This document shows, piece by piece, positions 22,900 to 35,411 of a DNA stretch of 64,000 nucleotides. Origin of the DNA: Silene latifolia (taxonomy: Eukaryota; Streptophyta; Magnoliopsida; Caryophyllales; Caryophyllaceae); assembly GCF_048544455.1 (NCBI RefSeq), contig NC_133538.1, positions 44,841,969 to 44,905,968 of the forward strand, in the 5' to 3' direction. Both the position numbers and the translations under genes were made by a program. Each line of letters begins with the position of its first letter. Within the stretch, counting starts at the first letter, position 1. The notes under the pieces are model-generated. The model made no database searches, was not told the DNA's origin, and worked only from the letters and a program-made list of their open reading frames with translations.

Positions 22900-23515
22900 G
22901 ACGGAAATTTTGAATTTATATAATTTTAACATTTTACTAGTGTAAATGTGATGTTTTACGAGTGTAAATGTAACATTTTAAGAGTGTAAATTTGATTTTT
23001 TGTGACGGAAATTTTGAATTTATATAATTTTAACATTTTACAAGTGTAAATGTGATGTTTTACGAGTGTAAATGTAACATTTTAAGGGTGTAAATTTGAT
23101 TTTTGTGACGGAAATTTTGAATTTACATAATTTTAACATTTTACAAGTGTAAATGTGATGTTTTACGAGTGTAAATGTAACATTTTAAGAGTGTAAATTT
23201 GATTTTTTGTGACGGAAATTTTGAATTTACATAATTTTAACATTTTACAAGTGTAAATGTGATGTTTTACGAGTGTAAATGTAACATTTTAAGAGTGTAA
23301 ATTTGATTTTTTGTGACGGAAATTTTGAATTTACATAATTTTAACATTTTACAAGTGTAAATGTGATGTTTTACGAGTGTAAATGTAGTATTTTAAGAGT
23401 GTAAATTTGATTTTTTGTGACTGAAATTTTGAATTTACTTAATTTTAACATTTTACAAGTGTAAATGTGATGTTTTACGAGTGTAAATGTAGTATTTTAA
23501 GAGTAAATTGGTCCT
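22900..23515. repeat. Six-unit 104-bp tandem repeat in element G
   Basis: GACGGAAATTTTGAATTTA recurs at 22900, 23004, 23107, 23211, 23315 and (as GACTG) 23419, a period of 103-104 bp. Each unit contains three GTGTAAAT words. Confidence 0.9.
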
Positions 23516-23634
23516 TTGGGTGTAACTTTGGTCCTTTATAAGTGGAACTTTTGTCCTTTACGAGTAAAACTTTAGTCCGACTACCAACAAACACCACCAC
23601 CGCCGTCCTCCACCACCAACTCATATCCACAAAA

Positions 23635-24190
23635 AATATGAGTGCAAATTTATATAATTTTAACGAGTGTAAATGTAAAGAGATACGAGTGTAAATGTAA
23701 AGTAATATGAGTGTAAATGTAAAGAAATATGAGTGTAACTTTAATAAAATATGGTCCTTTTCAAATGAGTGTAAATGTAAAGAGATAGAAGTGTAAATGT
23801 AAAGTAATATGAGTGTAAATGTACAGAAATATGAGTGTAAATGTAAAGAAATATGAGTGTAAATGTGAGGAAATGCAAGTGAAAATTTAATGAAATATGA
23901 GTGTAAATGTGAGGAAATACAAGTGTAAATTTAAAGAAATATGAGTGTAAATGTGAAAAAATACAAATGTATTATGAGTATAAATGTGAGGAAATACAAG
24001 TGTAAATTTAAATAAATATGAGTGTAAATGTGAGAAAATACAAATATAAATTTAGAGAAATATGAGTGTAAATGTGAGGAAATACGAGTGTAAATGTAAT
24101 GATTTACGAGTGTAAATGTAACGAATTATGAATGTAATTGTAAGGAAATATGAGTGTAAATGTAAAGAAATATGAGTGTAAATCTGAAAA
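23635..24190. repeat. Dispersed GAGTGTAAATGTAAAG array in element G
   Basis: GAGTGTAAATG recurs about every 20-24 bp, alternating with AGAAATAT or AGGAAATAC. With the tandem block upstream there are roughly thirty GTGTAAAT words in the element. Confidence 0.85.
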
Positions 24191-24239
24191 ATGACAATAT
24201 GATTATTTTTCAATAATCTACTATATATTTTTTTAGATC

Positions 24240-25260
24240 TAAGAATAAAATGTGGTAATTGTCTTTAAACACAAATAAGAAAAAAAACAAAAAAAATATA
24301 AAAAAAAGGAAAACGAGAAAGAGAGAAAAAAAAAGAAAAAAAAAGAAAAGACACAAATACATACGACATGTTAGATTTAAAAAAAGAACACAACAACTCC
24401 AACTACAACACAAAACAATAATACACAACTACACAACTACACAACTACTATCAGATCTTAAAAAAAAAATAAAAAAAAAATAAAAGGAAAACGAGAAAGA
24501 GATAAAGAAAGGCGGTCAGATCTGGAAAAAGGAGGAAGTAGCGGTTGTCGTGGGTGTTTTTGGGTGGTTGTGGATGTTGTTGTGGATGACGGCGAGGGAG
24601 TTTTGGTGATAGAGATGAGGTGGTGGTTATCTGACGAGGGAGTTTTGGTGGTAGAGACGGGGATGGTGGTGTCGAAACACACCTTTGGTGTGGTTGCTTT
24701 GGCCGTGGTGGCCGTTCTTTTCAGATCTAATACTTTTTTTTGGGCGATAGTGGTGGTTGGTGGCTGTGGGGCCACGACAGATATTGTTGGTGGCAGAATG
24801 GGGGGAGAAGGAGAGGGGAGGGGTCGGATGTTGAAGGTGGTAGTGGTGGTGTGTTGTGGTTGTTGTGGCGTCGAGTGAAAGAAGGTGGGTGTGGATGGTG
24901 GCGTGAAGAGGGAGACTGGCGGTAGGATGGTGTTGGGCTCCGCGGCAGGTCTGAAGAAATTTTGGTGGTGGTGTTTGTCGTGGGGCCGTGGCTGTGACGG
25001 GCAGGGGTGAGTGAAGGAGGTTTTTGTGGGGATGTGTGGTGGTCGTGGGTGTGGTTGGTGGGCGTGGGGTGGGTGAGCGGTGGGTGTCGGTGTGGGTGGT
25101 AGCGGGCGTGGGGGTGTGGGCCTCAGATCTGGAGTGGTGCAGGCGGTGGGTGTCGGTGGTGGTGAGTACTTTTTGGTGCAGGCCGGTGGGTGTCCGTGGT
25201 GGGTGTATGAGAGGAGGGAATTTTTTTTCGGGGGGGTTTTTGAATTTTTTGGGAGATTTT
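24240..25260. other. A-rich then TGG-rich non-coding half of element G
   Basis: 24240-24500 is A-rich. 24540-25210 is dominated by GTGGTGG. Val/Gly- or Pro/Thr-rich translations on either strand reflect this composition, and no domain was seen. Confidence 0.6.
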
Positions 25261-25542
25261 TGGTTTTTTGAATTTTTAGAGAGATGATAGGAATGATATT
25301 TTGTGTGATAGGAGAGAGAGGTGAGTGGAAAAATAAGGGTTATATAGTAAAATTAGGGGTTGATTAATGATGGTAGTGAGGGAAAGTGATTAAATAGCAT
25401 CAATCCCTTCCATTTAGCATTAATCCCTCCTTTTTTCCCTTCAATCTCAGCCCTCCATCCCATCTTTTTAAGGGTCCTAAAGAGGACTTATGGACTCAAT
25501 GAAAAATGGTGGACTCACTTGATTTTTTTTTTCTCTCTCTCT

Positions 25543-25558
25543 CTATATATATATATAG
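25543..25558. repeat. Short (TA)n between elements G and F1
   Basis: A short TA tract following the CT repeats of G. Confidence 0.85.
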
Positions 25559-26289
25559 ATAAGATCCGGTAAGTTTGACACTTTTCGTGAGTTTCCCCCG
25601 CATATATAAGCAAATGAGTTGACAAAACCCAATTATCAAAATTTCAGCCGTCATAATTTTGCCAGCTCTTTTTCTCTCTTTCTCCCCCTTTCTCTCTCTA
25701 CTGATCAAACACTCTGTTTCATGAAAAAACCACGCGAAATTATTTCATCAGTTCTTCAAATTTTGATCAACAAATTCATCAGTTCTTCAAAATTTGATCA
25801 ACAATTCATTCATTATTTTGATTTTTTCAATTAAAACTATCAATTTGTTCATCAATATTTCGAAATTTGATCAACAATTCTCCGAAAACCCTAATTCTTC
25901 AAATTCGACTGAAGGTATTGATATTTCTTCCGATTTCTGATTTAATAATCGAATAACTTCAGTAATTGAATCAAATAACAAATTCTGACTTGATTTACGT
26001 GTTTTTTCCATAAATTTCACTTCAACGATCTTTGAATTGACGATCAAACGCTTACTCTGCTTGATAATATTGCTGATAATCAAACAACGATGAATTCAAG
26101 TGTAAATTTGTGACGTAATGCTGATATAATAACTGTTGTTATTAGGTTGATAAGTTTTTTGTAAAAATTACTGATTGCATGAAGATTGTTTTCATATTGT
26201 TACTCATTTTGTCATTATAATAACAATAACAACTACATAATAAAACAGTAATTGCATGTTGGTTTTCATTCATGATATCATTCAATATC

Positions 26290-27000
26290 TAGTATTTGAA
26301 TAACTGGATTACAATAATACAATAACTGCCTTACAGTATTAAAATAGCTTTAATATTACATTAAAATAACTGTGTGTGCATTGTGGTGGACTAGGCTACC
26401 AATTTCACTAAAACCCTCCCCTCTCTGATAGAATAATTGCATTTGTATAGTACAATAACTGCATTATAACGTTAAAATAACTGATGTAGCAGAGATTGTT
26501 TTTTTCATAATAAATGCTACTTTATAGGATCTGACAAAAAAATTCTTACAATAACTACTCTTTAATAATGAAATAATTTTAATACTATATTAAAATAACT
26601 GTGTGTGCATTGTGGTGGACTAGGCTACCAATTTCACTAAAACTCTCCCCTCTCTGATAGAATAATTGCATTTGTATAATACAATAACTGCATTACAACG
26701 TTAAATTAATCTGCTAGAAAGATTGTTTTTTTTTTTCATAATAAATGCTACTTTATAGGATCTGACAAAAAAATCCTTACAATAACTACTCTTTAATAAT
26801 GAAATAACTTTAATACTACATTAAAATAATTGTGTGTGCATTGTGGTGGACTAGGCTACCAATTTCACTAAAACACTCCCCTCTCTGATAGAATAATTGC
26901 ATTTGTATAATACAATAACTGCATTATAACGTTAAAATAACTGCTGCTGCATAGGTTGTATTGTTTTGTTTTGTATAGAATCTAAGATATTGAAATTAAT
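26290..27000. repeat. Three 230-bp repeats with AATAACTG words in F1
   Basis: GTGTGTGCATTGTGGTGGAC recurs at 26372, 26601 and 26832. Between copies lie ACAATAACTGCATTA and TTAAAATAACTG words. F2 has the same triplet at 32374, 32603 and 32833. Confidence 0.88.
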
Positions 27001-27038
27001 AATACCATAACAGTTCTCCTGTTTTATTGTTTCCAGGC

Positions 27039-27870
27039 ATTGAAATTAATACTACCAATGCAACAACTTTTTCTATACCTACTGTTGCGTCTGAAATAAG
27101 AGAAAATACTATCCATAATCTGGGATTGAGATATACTCCAGGTGGCAGTGAGGAGTGGAATAAGATGGTAGAAAATGGTTTCAAACCTGCTCTGGGATTA
27201 ATGTTTATAAAGCTGGAGGAGGCAATAGAGTTTTACAATTTATATGCTGTGACTTGTGGTTTCATACCAAGAAAATACACACAAACAAGATTCCGTGATG
27301 GTTTGATAGACAAAAAAATCAATGGTCTACAACAGACATGGATTCAAAGAGGATCGCAAAAAACTCAAACCTGTTGTTGAATTTGAAAACACAGAAGAGA
27401 AAAAGAAGAGGAAAAGATCTGTAGAGCCAAAGAAAACAAAAATAACAAAATTTGGTTGCAAGGCAAAAATACGGTTTTGTGCTGTATTCAATGACCTTAA
27501 GGAGTTAATAGGGTATGCTATTGATACGTTTTATGAAGGTCATAATCACAGACTCTGCTCACTCAAAGAACGGGAATTCCAGAAAAACGTAAGAACACTT
27601 AACCTTTACATGAAGCAGACAATTGTTAACAATTGTAAACTCAACATCGGGGCTACCAAGACATTTAGAATTCTGGCGGAACAATCAAATGAGTATGCAA
27701 ACATTGGTGCATCTCTCACAGAATTCAAGAACTTCAAAAGAAATATTAAATGTTATATAGGTGACAAGGATGCTGACATGATTCTCGATTATTTAAAGGC
27801 GCTTTCTGAATCACAAGATGGCTTTTACTATGCTTATCAAGTTGATGAGGATAATTGTTTGGCTAAAATC
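27039..27870 (+). pseudogene. FAR1-related MULE transposase, N-terminal part (F1 copy)
   Basis: The frame after an AG acceptor near 27038 gives IEINTTNATTF, then TPGGSEEWNKMVENGF and the FAR1 zinc-binding region: FYNLYAVTCGFIPRKYTQTR, VYNRHGF, FGCKAKIRF and GHNHRLCSLKERE. A 1-nt expansion of an A run at about 27312-27318 (seven A here, six in F2) shifts the frame. After that the frame is open to DEDNCLAKI, where the copy is cut off. The catalytic DDE part is absent. FAR1-type domains bind DNA in transposases and in the host FHY3/FAR1 factors derived from them. Confidence 0.85.
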
Positions 27871-27871
27871 T

Positions 27872-28024
27872 CATTTGTGACGGTAATATCCGTCACAAGC
27901 TTGTGACGGGTCAAATAAAACCCAATTGTGAAGATAAAACAAGCCTTTTATGATTACCTAAGCACTTTACTTTTGTTTTATCTACCATGTGAGTGATACT
28001 TGACCCAGATATACCCGTCACAAA
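27872..28024. mobile_element. Small TIR element (MITE-like), TTTGTGACGG ends
   Basis: It starts TTTGTGACGGTAATATCCGT and ends ACCCGTCACAAA, with terminal inverted repeats of about 11 bp. TTGTGACGGGTCAAA and its inverse TTGACCC are internal to the ends. It has no coding capacity. It lies exactly where the F1 transposase stops. No clear target duplication was seen. Confidence 0.65.
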
Positions 28025-28960
28025 GAAGACTTATTGAAAAAAAAAAGACTTTTAATCTCAAATCAAGTATATGCAAATCCTAACACATATTTAGCTTTTT
28101 AGAATAGGTGAATAGCATTATTAACAACTTAAATGTTGCAATCACAACCATAATTCTCTAATTTTAAAACATAACCATATTTTATTAACATCATTCAAAT
28201 CAGATCAAGATCAGTTCAAATCGGTTCGACCACTACTACTCCCTCCCTAGTCCCTAGTTGGGCTCTTCCCCAATCCCCATCCCATATCCCCAAATCTAAT
28301 AGAGTGGGAAAATAATAGTCTAATAGAGTGGAAAAATAATAGAGATATCCAAATTGGTAGCCTAGTTAATGACTTTGCTTGGACATAGTCTAATAGAGTG
28401 GGAAAATAATAGAGATATCCAAATTGTTCTCCATCACAACAGTTCTTCATAAAAATAAAAATAAAAATAAAAAAGTTACCATGTGTGGCCGTTCGCGGGC
28501 TTCCATGTGTTGCCGCTCGCGGGTTTTCTATGGGAAAACGTCAAATCTCTACTGCAACTTCCATATTTCAAGTCACTCTCAACACACTTTCTCTGGTTTT
28601 TCTTCTTTTCAAACTAAAGTTACTATACATTATGAACTTTAATAAATTTTTATTGTTAATTTCTTCCTTCCTTTTGTAAATGATGAATCCCAGAACAAAC
28701 AAGATTCGCTGCTTCTGGTATAAACTGCTTCCTCAATGCATATAATAAATTTTATAATTTCTCTTTATAATGTGATATTCAATCAACACAAATCCTTGTT
28801 TAAGACGGATATATAATAGTGCATTTCCTCATAATCGATTTCATCACTTGTTTAATTCGAGTGCTTGACACTCTTCCGATTTTTACATGCATTTTGGACT
28901 AGTATTCACCATGGATGATTAACTATTGTACTTGGTATATTTTGTATGCTAAAGCTCATT
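28025..28960. other. Unassigned stretch with a small direct repeat
   Basis: TCTAATAGAGTGGGAAAATAATAG occurs in related form three times (28300-28430), twice followed by AGATATCCAAATTG. A short duplicated phrase with CCATGTGT and GCTCGCGGG-like steps is at 28480-28525. No gene was recognised. Confidence 0.45.
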
Positions 28961-28962
28961 TG

Positions 28963-29443
28963 AGACTATGGTGATTTGTATCCAATATAATAACTTTTCT
29001 AGAGCTTTACCTTCAAGCGTGTGTCATCTCACTCGACTTCAAATATTAGATCTTTCCAACAACCGCATTAGTGGAACTATCCCAAGATGCATATACAATC
29101 TCCAAGGCATGGTTAACACAACTAATGTCTTACAATATGCCTCCCTTGATTTAATATATTTAGAATATTCCATTCCGTATGATCTCACTGATAACCCATC
29201 GATAATGTGGAAAAGAAAAGAACAAAATTTTGGAGGAGGACATGATTCAGTTGGACTCGTAAAAGCCATAGATTTATCTAGCAATCTACTGGAAGGACAT
29301 ATTCCTGACAAAATTTCAAGCCTTACTGGTTTAGTATCCATAAATTTGTAAAGAAATCAATTGAGCGGAGTTATCCCGTCGAGGATAGGTCAGTTGACCT
29401 CTCTGGAATCTCTTGATTTATCACATAATGAACTTTTCGGTTA
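28963..29443 (+). pseudogene. LRR receptor-like protein (Cf/EIX-type RLP) fragment
   Basis: The frame gives LPSSVCHLTRLQILDLSNNR and ISGTIPRCIYNLQGMV, then the island-like stretch ending IMWKRKEQNF. It continues GLVKAIDLSSNLLEGHIPDK and, after an in-frame TAA, RNQLSGVIPSRIGQLTSLES plus LDLSHNELFG. This is the C-terminal extracellular LRR segment of plant receptor-like proteins, which normally sit in the plasma membrane and sense pathogen or developmental ligands. It lacks the signal peptide, most LRRs and the transmembrane segment. The stop and the abrupt end mark it as a fragment, probably cargo of the element ending at 29652. Confidence 0.8.
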
Positions 29444-29652
29444 ACTCCGTTAAAATGTATTGGTCGTCGAAATTCCGGCAAGGCAAGTCGGCGTGCTAGG
29501 TGGTGCCTGATGTTAGGGCAGGTAGATGTCAAGCAAATGTTAACAGTAGTTTAGTTTGTGAGGGAGAGAGTTTAATAATGCGGGCCGCTGATTTCCAGAC
29601 TAACTTCTAATCTGACGGTTGTCATTTAGTTCGTACAGTTCGCACAGGATTC
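29444..29652. mobile_element. Right end of a B-like element
   Basis: The last bases, TTTAGTTCGTACAGTTCGCA then CAGGATTC, are the inverse of the B left end (GAATCAGGATCCCGTACGAAC) with a few changes, and a TA tract follows. The left end of this copy was not found. It may lie in the unassigned stretch near 28 kb or be deleted. Confidence 0.6.
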
Positions 29653-29674
29653 TATATATATATATATATATATA
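29653..29674. repeat. (TA)n before element B2
   Basis: TA tract joining the B-like right end and the B2 left end. Confidence 0.9.
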
Positions 29675-29680
29675 GAATCA

Positions 29681-31547
<1,867 letters not shown>

Positions 31548-32289
31548 AGATCCGATGAGTTTGACACTTTTCCTGAGTTCCCCCCGCATATATAAGCAAA
31601 TGAGTTGACAAAACCCAATTATCAAAATTTCAGCCGTCATAATTTTCCCAGCTCGTTCTCTCTCTTTCTCCCCCTTTCTCTCTCTACTGATCAAACACTC
31701 TGTTTCATCAAAAAACCACGCGAAATTTTTTCATCAGTTCTTCAAATTTTGATCAACAAATTTGATCAACAAATTCATCAGTTCTTCAAAATTTGATCAA
31801 CAATCCATTCATTACATTGATTTTTTCAATTAAAACTATCAATTTGTTCATCAATATTTCGAAATTTGATCAACAATTCTCCGAAAACCCTAATTCGTCA
31901 AATTCGACTGAAGGTATTGATATTTCTTCCGATTTCAGATTTAATAATCGAATAACTTCAATAATTGAATCAAATAATAAATTCTGACTTGATTTACGTG
32001 TTTTTTCCATAAATTTCAGCTTCAATGATGTCTTTGAATTTATCATCAAACGCTTACTCTGCTTGATAATATTGCTGATAATCAAACAACGATGAATTCA
32101 GGTGTAAATTTGTGACATAATGCTGATATAATAACTGTTGTTATTAGGTTGATAAGTTTTTTGTAAAAATTACTGATTGCATGAAGATTGTTTTCATATT
32201 GTTACTCATTTTGTCATTATAATAACAATAACAACTACATATTATAACAGTAATTGCATGTAGGTTTTCATTCATGATATCATTCAATA

Positions 32290-32960
32290 TCTAGTATTTG
32301 AATAACTGGATTACAATAATACAATAACTGCCTTAAAGTATTAAAATAGCTTTGATATTACATTAAAATAACTGTGTGTGCATTGTGGTGGACTAGGCTA
32401 CCAATTTCACTAAAACCCTCCCCTCTCTGATAGAATAATTGCATTTGTATAGTACAATAACTGCATTATAACATTAAAATAACTGCTGTAGCAAAGATTG
32501 TTTTTTTCATAATAAATGCTACTTTATAGGATCTGACAAAAACATCCTTACAATAAATACTCTTTAATAATGAAATAACTTTAATACTATATTAAAATAA
32601 CTGTGTGTGCATTGTGGTGGACTAGGCTACCAATTTCACTAAAACTCTCCCCTCTCTGATAGAATAATTGCATTTGTATAATACAATAACTGCATTACAA
32701 CGTTAAAATAACTGCTGTAGCAGAGATTGTTTTTTTCATAATAAATGCTACTTTATAGGATCTGACAAAAAAATCCTTACAATAACTACTCTTTAATAAT
32801 GAAATAACTTTAATACTTCCAGTAAAATAACTGTGTGTGCATTGTGGTGGACTAGGCTACCAATTTCACTAAAACACTCCCCTCTCTGATAGAATAATTG
32901 CATTTGTATAATACAATAACTGCATTATAACGTTAAAATAATCTATTTCGCCAGAGGTTG
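32290..32960. repeat. Three 230-bp repeats with AATAACTG words in F2
   Basis: GTGTGTGCATTGTGGTGGAC recurs at 32374, 32603 and 32833, in register with F1. Confidence 0.88.
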
Positions 32961-33037
32961 TATTGTTTTGTTTTGTATAGAATCTAAGATATTGAAATTA
33001 ATAATACCATAACAGTTCTCTTGTTTTAATGTTTCCA

Positions 33038-34790
33038 GGCATTGAAATTAATACTACCAATGCAACAACTTTTTCTACACCTCTCTTGCGTCAAACAGAG
33101 AAAATACTATCCATAATCTGGGATTTAGATATACTCCAGGTGGCAGTGAGGAGTGGAATAAGATGGTAGAAAATGGTTTCAAACCTGCTCTGGGGTTAAT
33201 GTTTGTAAAGCTGGAGGAGGCAATAGAGTTTTACAATTTATATGCTGTGACTTGTGGTTTCATACCAAGAAAGTACACACAAACAAGATTCCGTGATGGT
33301 TTGATAGACAAAAAATCAATGGTCTGCAACAGACATGGATTCAAAGAGGATCGCAAAAAAAACTCAAACCTGTTGTTGAATTTGAAAACGCATAAGAGAA
33401 AAAGAAGAGGAAAAGATCTGTAGAGCCAAAGAAAACAAAAATAACAAGATTTGGTTGCAACGCAAAAATACGGTTTTGTGCTGTATTCAATGACCTTAAG
33501 GAGCTAATAGGGTATGCTATTGATACGTTTTATGAAGGTCATAATCACAGACTCTGCTCACTCAAAGAACGGGAATTCGAGGAAAAACGTAAGAACACTT
33601 AACCTTTACATGAAGCAGGCAATTGTTAACAATTGTAAACTCAACATCGGGGCTACCAAGACATTTAGAATTCTCATGAACAATCAAATGGGTATGCAAA
33701 CATTGGTGCATCTCTCACAGAATTCAAGAACTTCAAAAGAAATATTAAATGTTATATAGGTGACAAGGATGCTGACATGATTCTCGATTATTTAAAGGCG
33801 CTTTCTGAATCACAAAATGGCTTTTACTATGCTTATCAAGTTGATGAGGATAATTGTTTGGCCAAAATATTTTGGGCAGATGCACAAGCAAGAATGAATT
33901 ATTTCTTATTTGGGGCCACCATCACCTTTGATCCTACTTACGGTACTAACAAGTACCACATGGCCTTCACCCCATTCATTGGTGTTGACAACCACAAAAA
34001 TCGGTGACTTTTGTCACTTTGCACTTGTCGATCATGAGAACGATGGGTCATTCATTTGGGTGTTTAAGAAGTTCCTTGTTTGTATGGGCATTAAGGAACC
34101 TCAGTGCATTCTTACTGATCAAGATCCGACAATTAAACTCGGGGTGCGTTCTGTATTCAAGAAAGCAAGATTTCGCTACTGCATGTGGCATATAATGAAA
34201 AAACTTACTGATAAAGTTGAGTCACAGATTTGTAAGGAGACTGACTTTGTTGAGCGGATATGCGGAGTTGTTTGGGATACTGACTTGGAACCCATTGAGT
34301 TTGAAGAAAAATGGACTCAAGTGATTAATGACTTTGAGTTGAATGATAATACTTGGTTGACATACATGTATGGCAAAAGGTACAAATGGATACCTGCTTA
34401 CTTTAGGGATTTGCCTTTAGGCTGCCTTTTGAAGACTACACAAAGATCAGAGAGTTAAAACAGTTATTTCAAAAGATTTGAGAGCATAGATGGCACACTT
34501 GTAGAATTTTGGTTGCGTTTTCAGAGTGCAATGGAACAACAACGCTATAATCACAGATTTCTTGATGCTTGAAGTGACAGCACATTGCCACAGGTTTCTT
34601 CTAAGACAATAATTGAAAAACATGCCTCTAAAATCTACACACATACTGTTTTCTATGAGTTCCAAGAGCAAGTGCAAATGGCTCCTTGTTCGTGTGCCGT
34701 TAGGGGGTTTTTTGAGCAAGGAAACATGCACATTATAAATGTTGAAGATGCCTACAGGAAGCATAGAATATTTCAGGTTATTCAATTTTA
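33038..34790 (+). pseudogene. FAR1-related MULE transposase (F2 copy)
   Basis: The order is that of FAR1/FHY3-like MULE transposases. The FAR1 DNA-binding part (FYNLYAVTCGFIPRKYTQTR, SMVCNRHGFKE, HNHRLCS-region) is at 33130-33600. The linker with DEDNCLAKIFWADAQARM follows. The MULE catalytic domain has ATITFDPTYGTNKYHMAF (first Asp) and CILTDQDPTIK (second Asp), then FRYCMWHIMKKL, WIPAYFRDLPLG and TTQRSES (33777-34456). The C-terminal part is at 34585-34780 (APCSCAVRGFFEQGNM). At least four frame breaks (33410, 33590, 33690, 34005) and stops at 34456 and 34570 inactivate it. No SWIM zinc-finger remainder was found. It could not supply transposition here, but it shows which family the element belongs to. 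Confidence 0.88.
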
Positions 34791-34799
34791 TAAACATAA

Positions 34800-35400
34800 T
34801 TGTCTTTTTACTTTAACATACAATAACTGTGATAAAAGAATACAATAACCGTGTTTTACCATTAAAAAAATCATGTGAAAACAATACAATAATCACAAAT
34901 TATTCTTTACAATAATTGATGTTGAGTTTATTTGCAATTGTTCTGATTTTTTTCCATAAATATATTAATTTGATAATGCTTTACAGTAATTGATAATGCT
35001 TTACACTTGCCAATTTGTTACAATAATCAAGGATATGCTTTAAAATAATTTGGGAAGAGCTTTACAATAATCAGATACATGAGAGCTTTAAAATAATCAG
35101 AGGTATGCTTTAAAATAATTGGGCAAACGCTTTACAATAACCAGCTACATGAAAGCTTTAAAATAATTGCATTTGATCATTTGAATAACTGTCTAGAGAT
35201 ATTACAATAACAGCTTAAAGGCATTACAAAAACACTAACTTGTTCAGTCAATCAATAACAGCTACATAAAATTTGTTCAGTCAATCAATAACAGCTATCT
35301 AAACATTAGATTATCCAACAAATCCATATATAATTGTTTGCTAAATCCATCTATAATCAATCAATTGTTCTTTTATGTGTTTCGCCGAGAAGGACCAAGA
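34800..35400. repeat. AATAACTG-word region between transposase and Ulp1 genes
   Basis: ACAATAACTG, TTTACAATAATC and TTTAAAATAATTG recur about every 15-35 bp. No gene is present. The transposase (plus) and Ulp1 genes (minus) converge on this stretch. Confidence 0.75.
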
Positions 35401-35411
35401 ATTACATTGTT

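Larger units (their letters stand above)
22593..25543. mobile_element. Element G: TTGAGTCCATAAGT-ended element
   Basis: The left part has AAATTGAGTCCATAAGTTCT. The reverse complement of the right part has GTGAGTCCACC and CATTGAGTCCATAAGTCCTC. The inverted ends are related to those of element A (GTGAGTCCACC). TA tracts flank it, with CT repeats at the right end. The body contains a 104-bp tandem repeat, a GTGTAAATG array, an A-rich stretch and a TGG-rich block, and no recognisable gene. Confidence 0.7.
25559..27871 (+). mobile_element. Element F1: truncated MULE with FAR1 domain
   Basis: The left end AAGATCCGGTAAGTTTGACA, followed by CTTTTCGTGAGTTTCCCCC, matches that of F2 (31543 on). F1 parallels F2 for about 2.3 kb through the leader, the 230-bp repeats and the first half of the transposase. 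It stops at 27871, where a small TIR element abuts it; the rest of the MULE does not resume on the other side. Confidence 0.85.

Noticed and set aside
22900..24190. CRISPR-like array
   Set aside because: Periodic repeats with spacers, but the spacers are themselves repetitive, the unit is 104 bp, no cas genes occur and the context is plant DNA.
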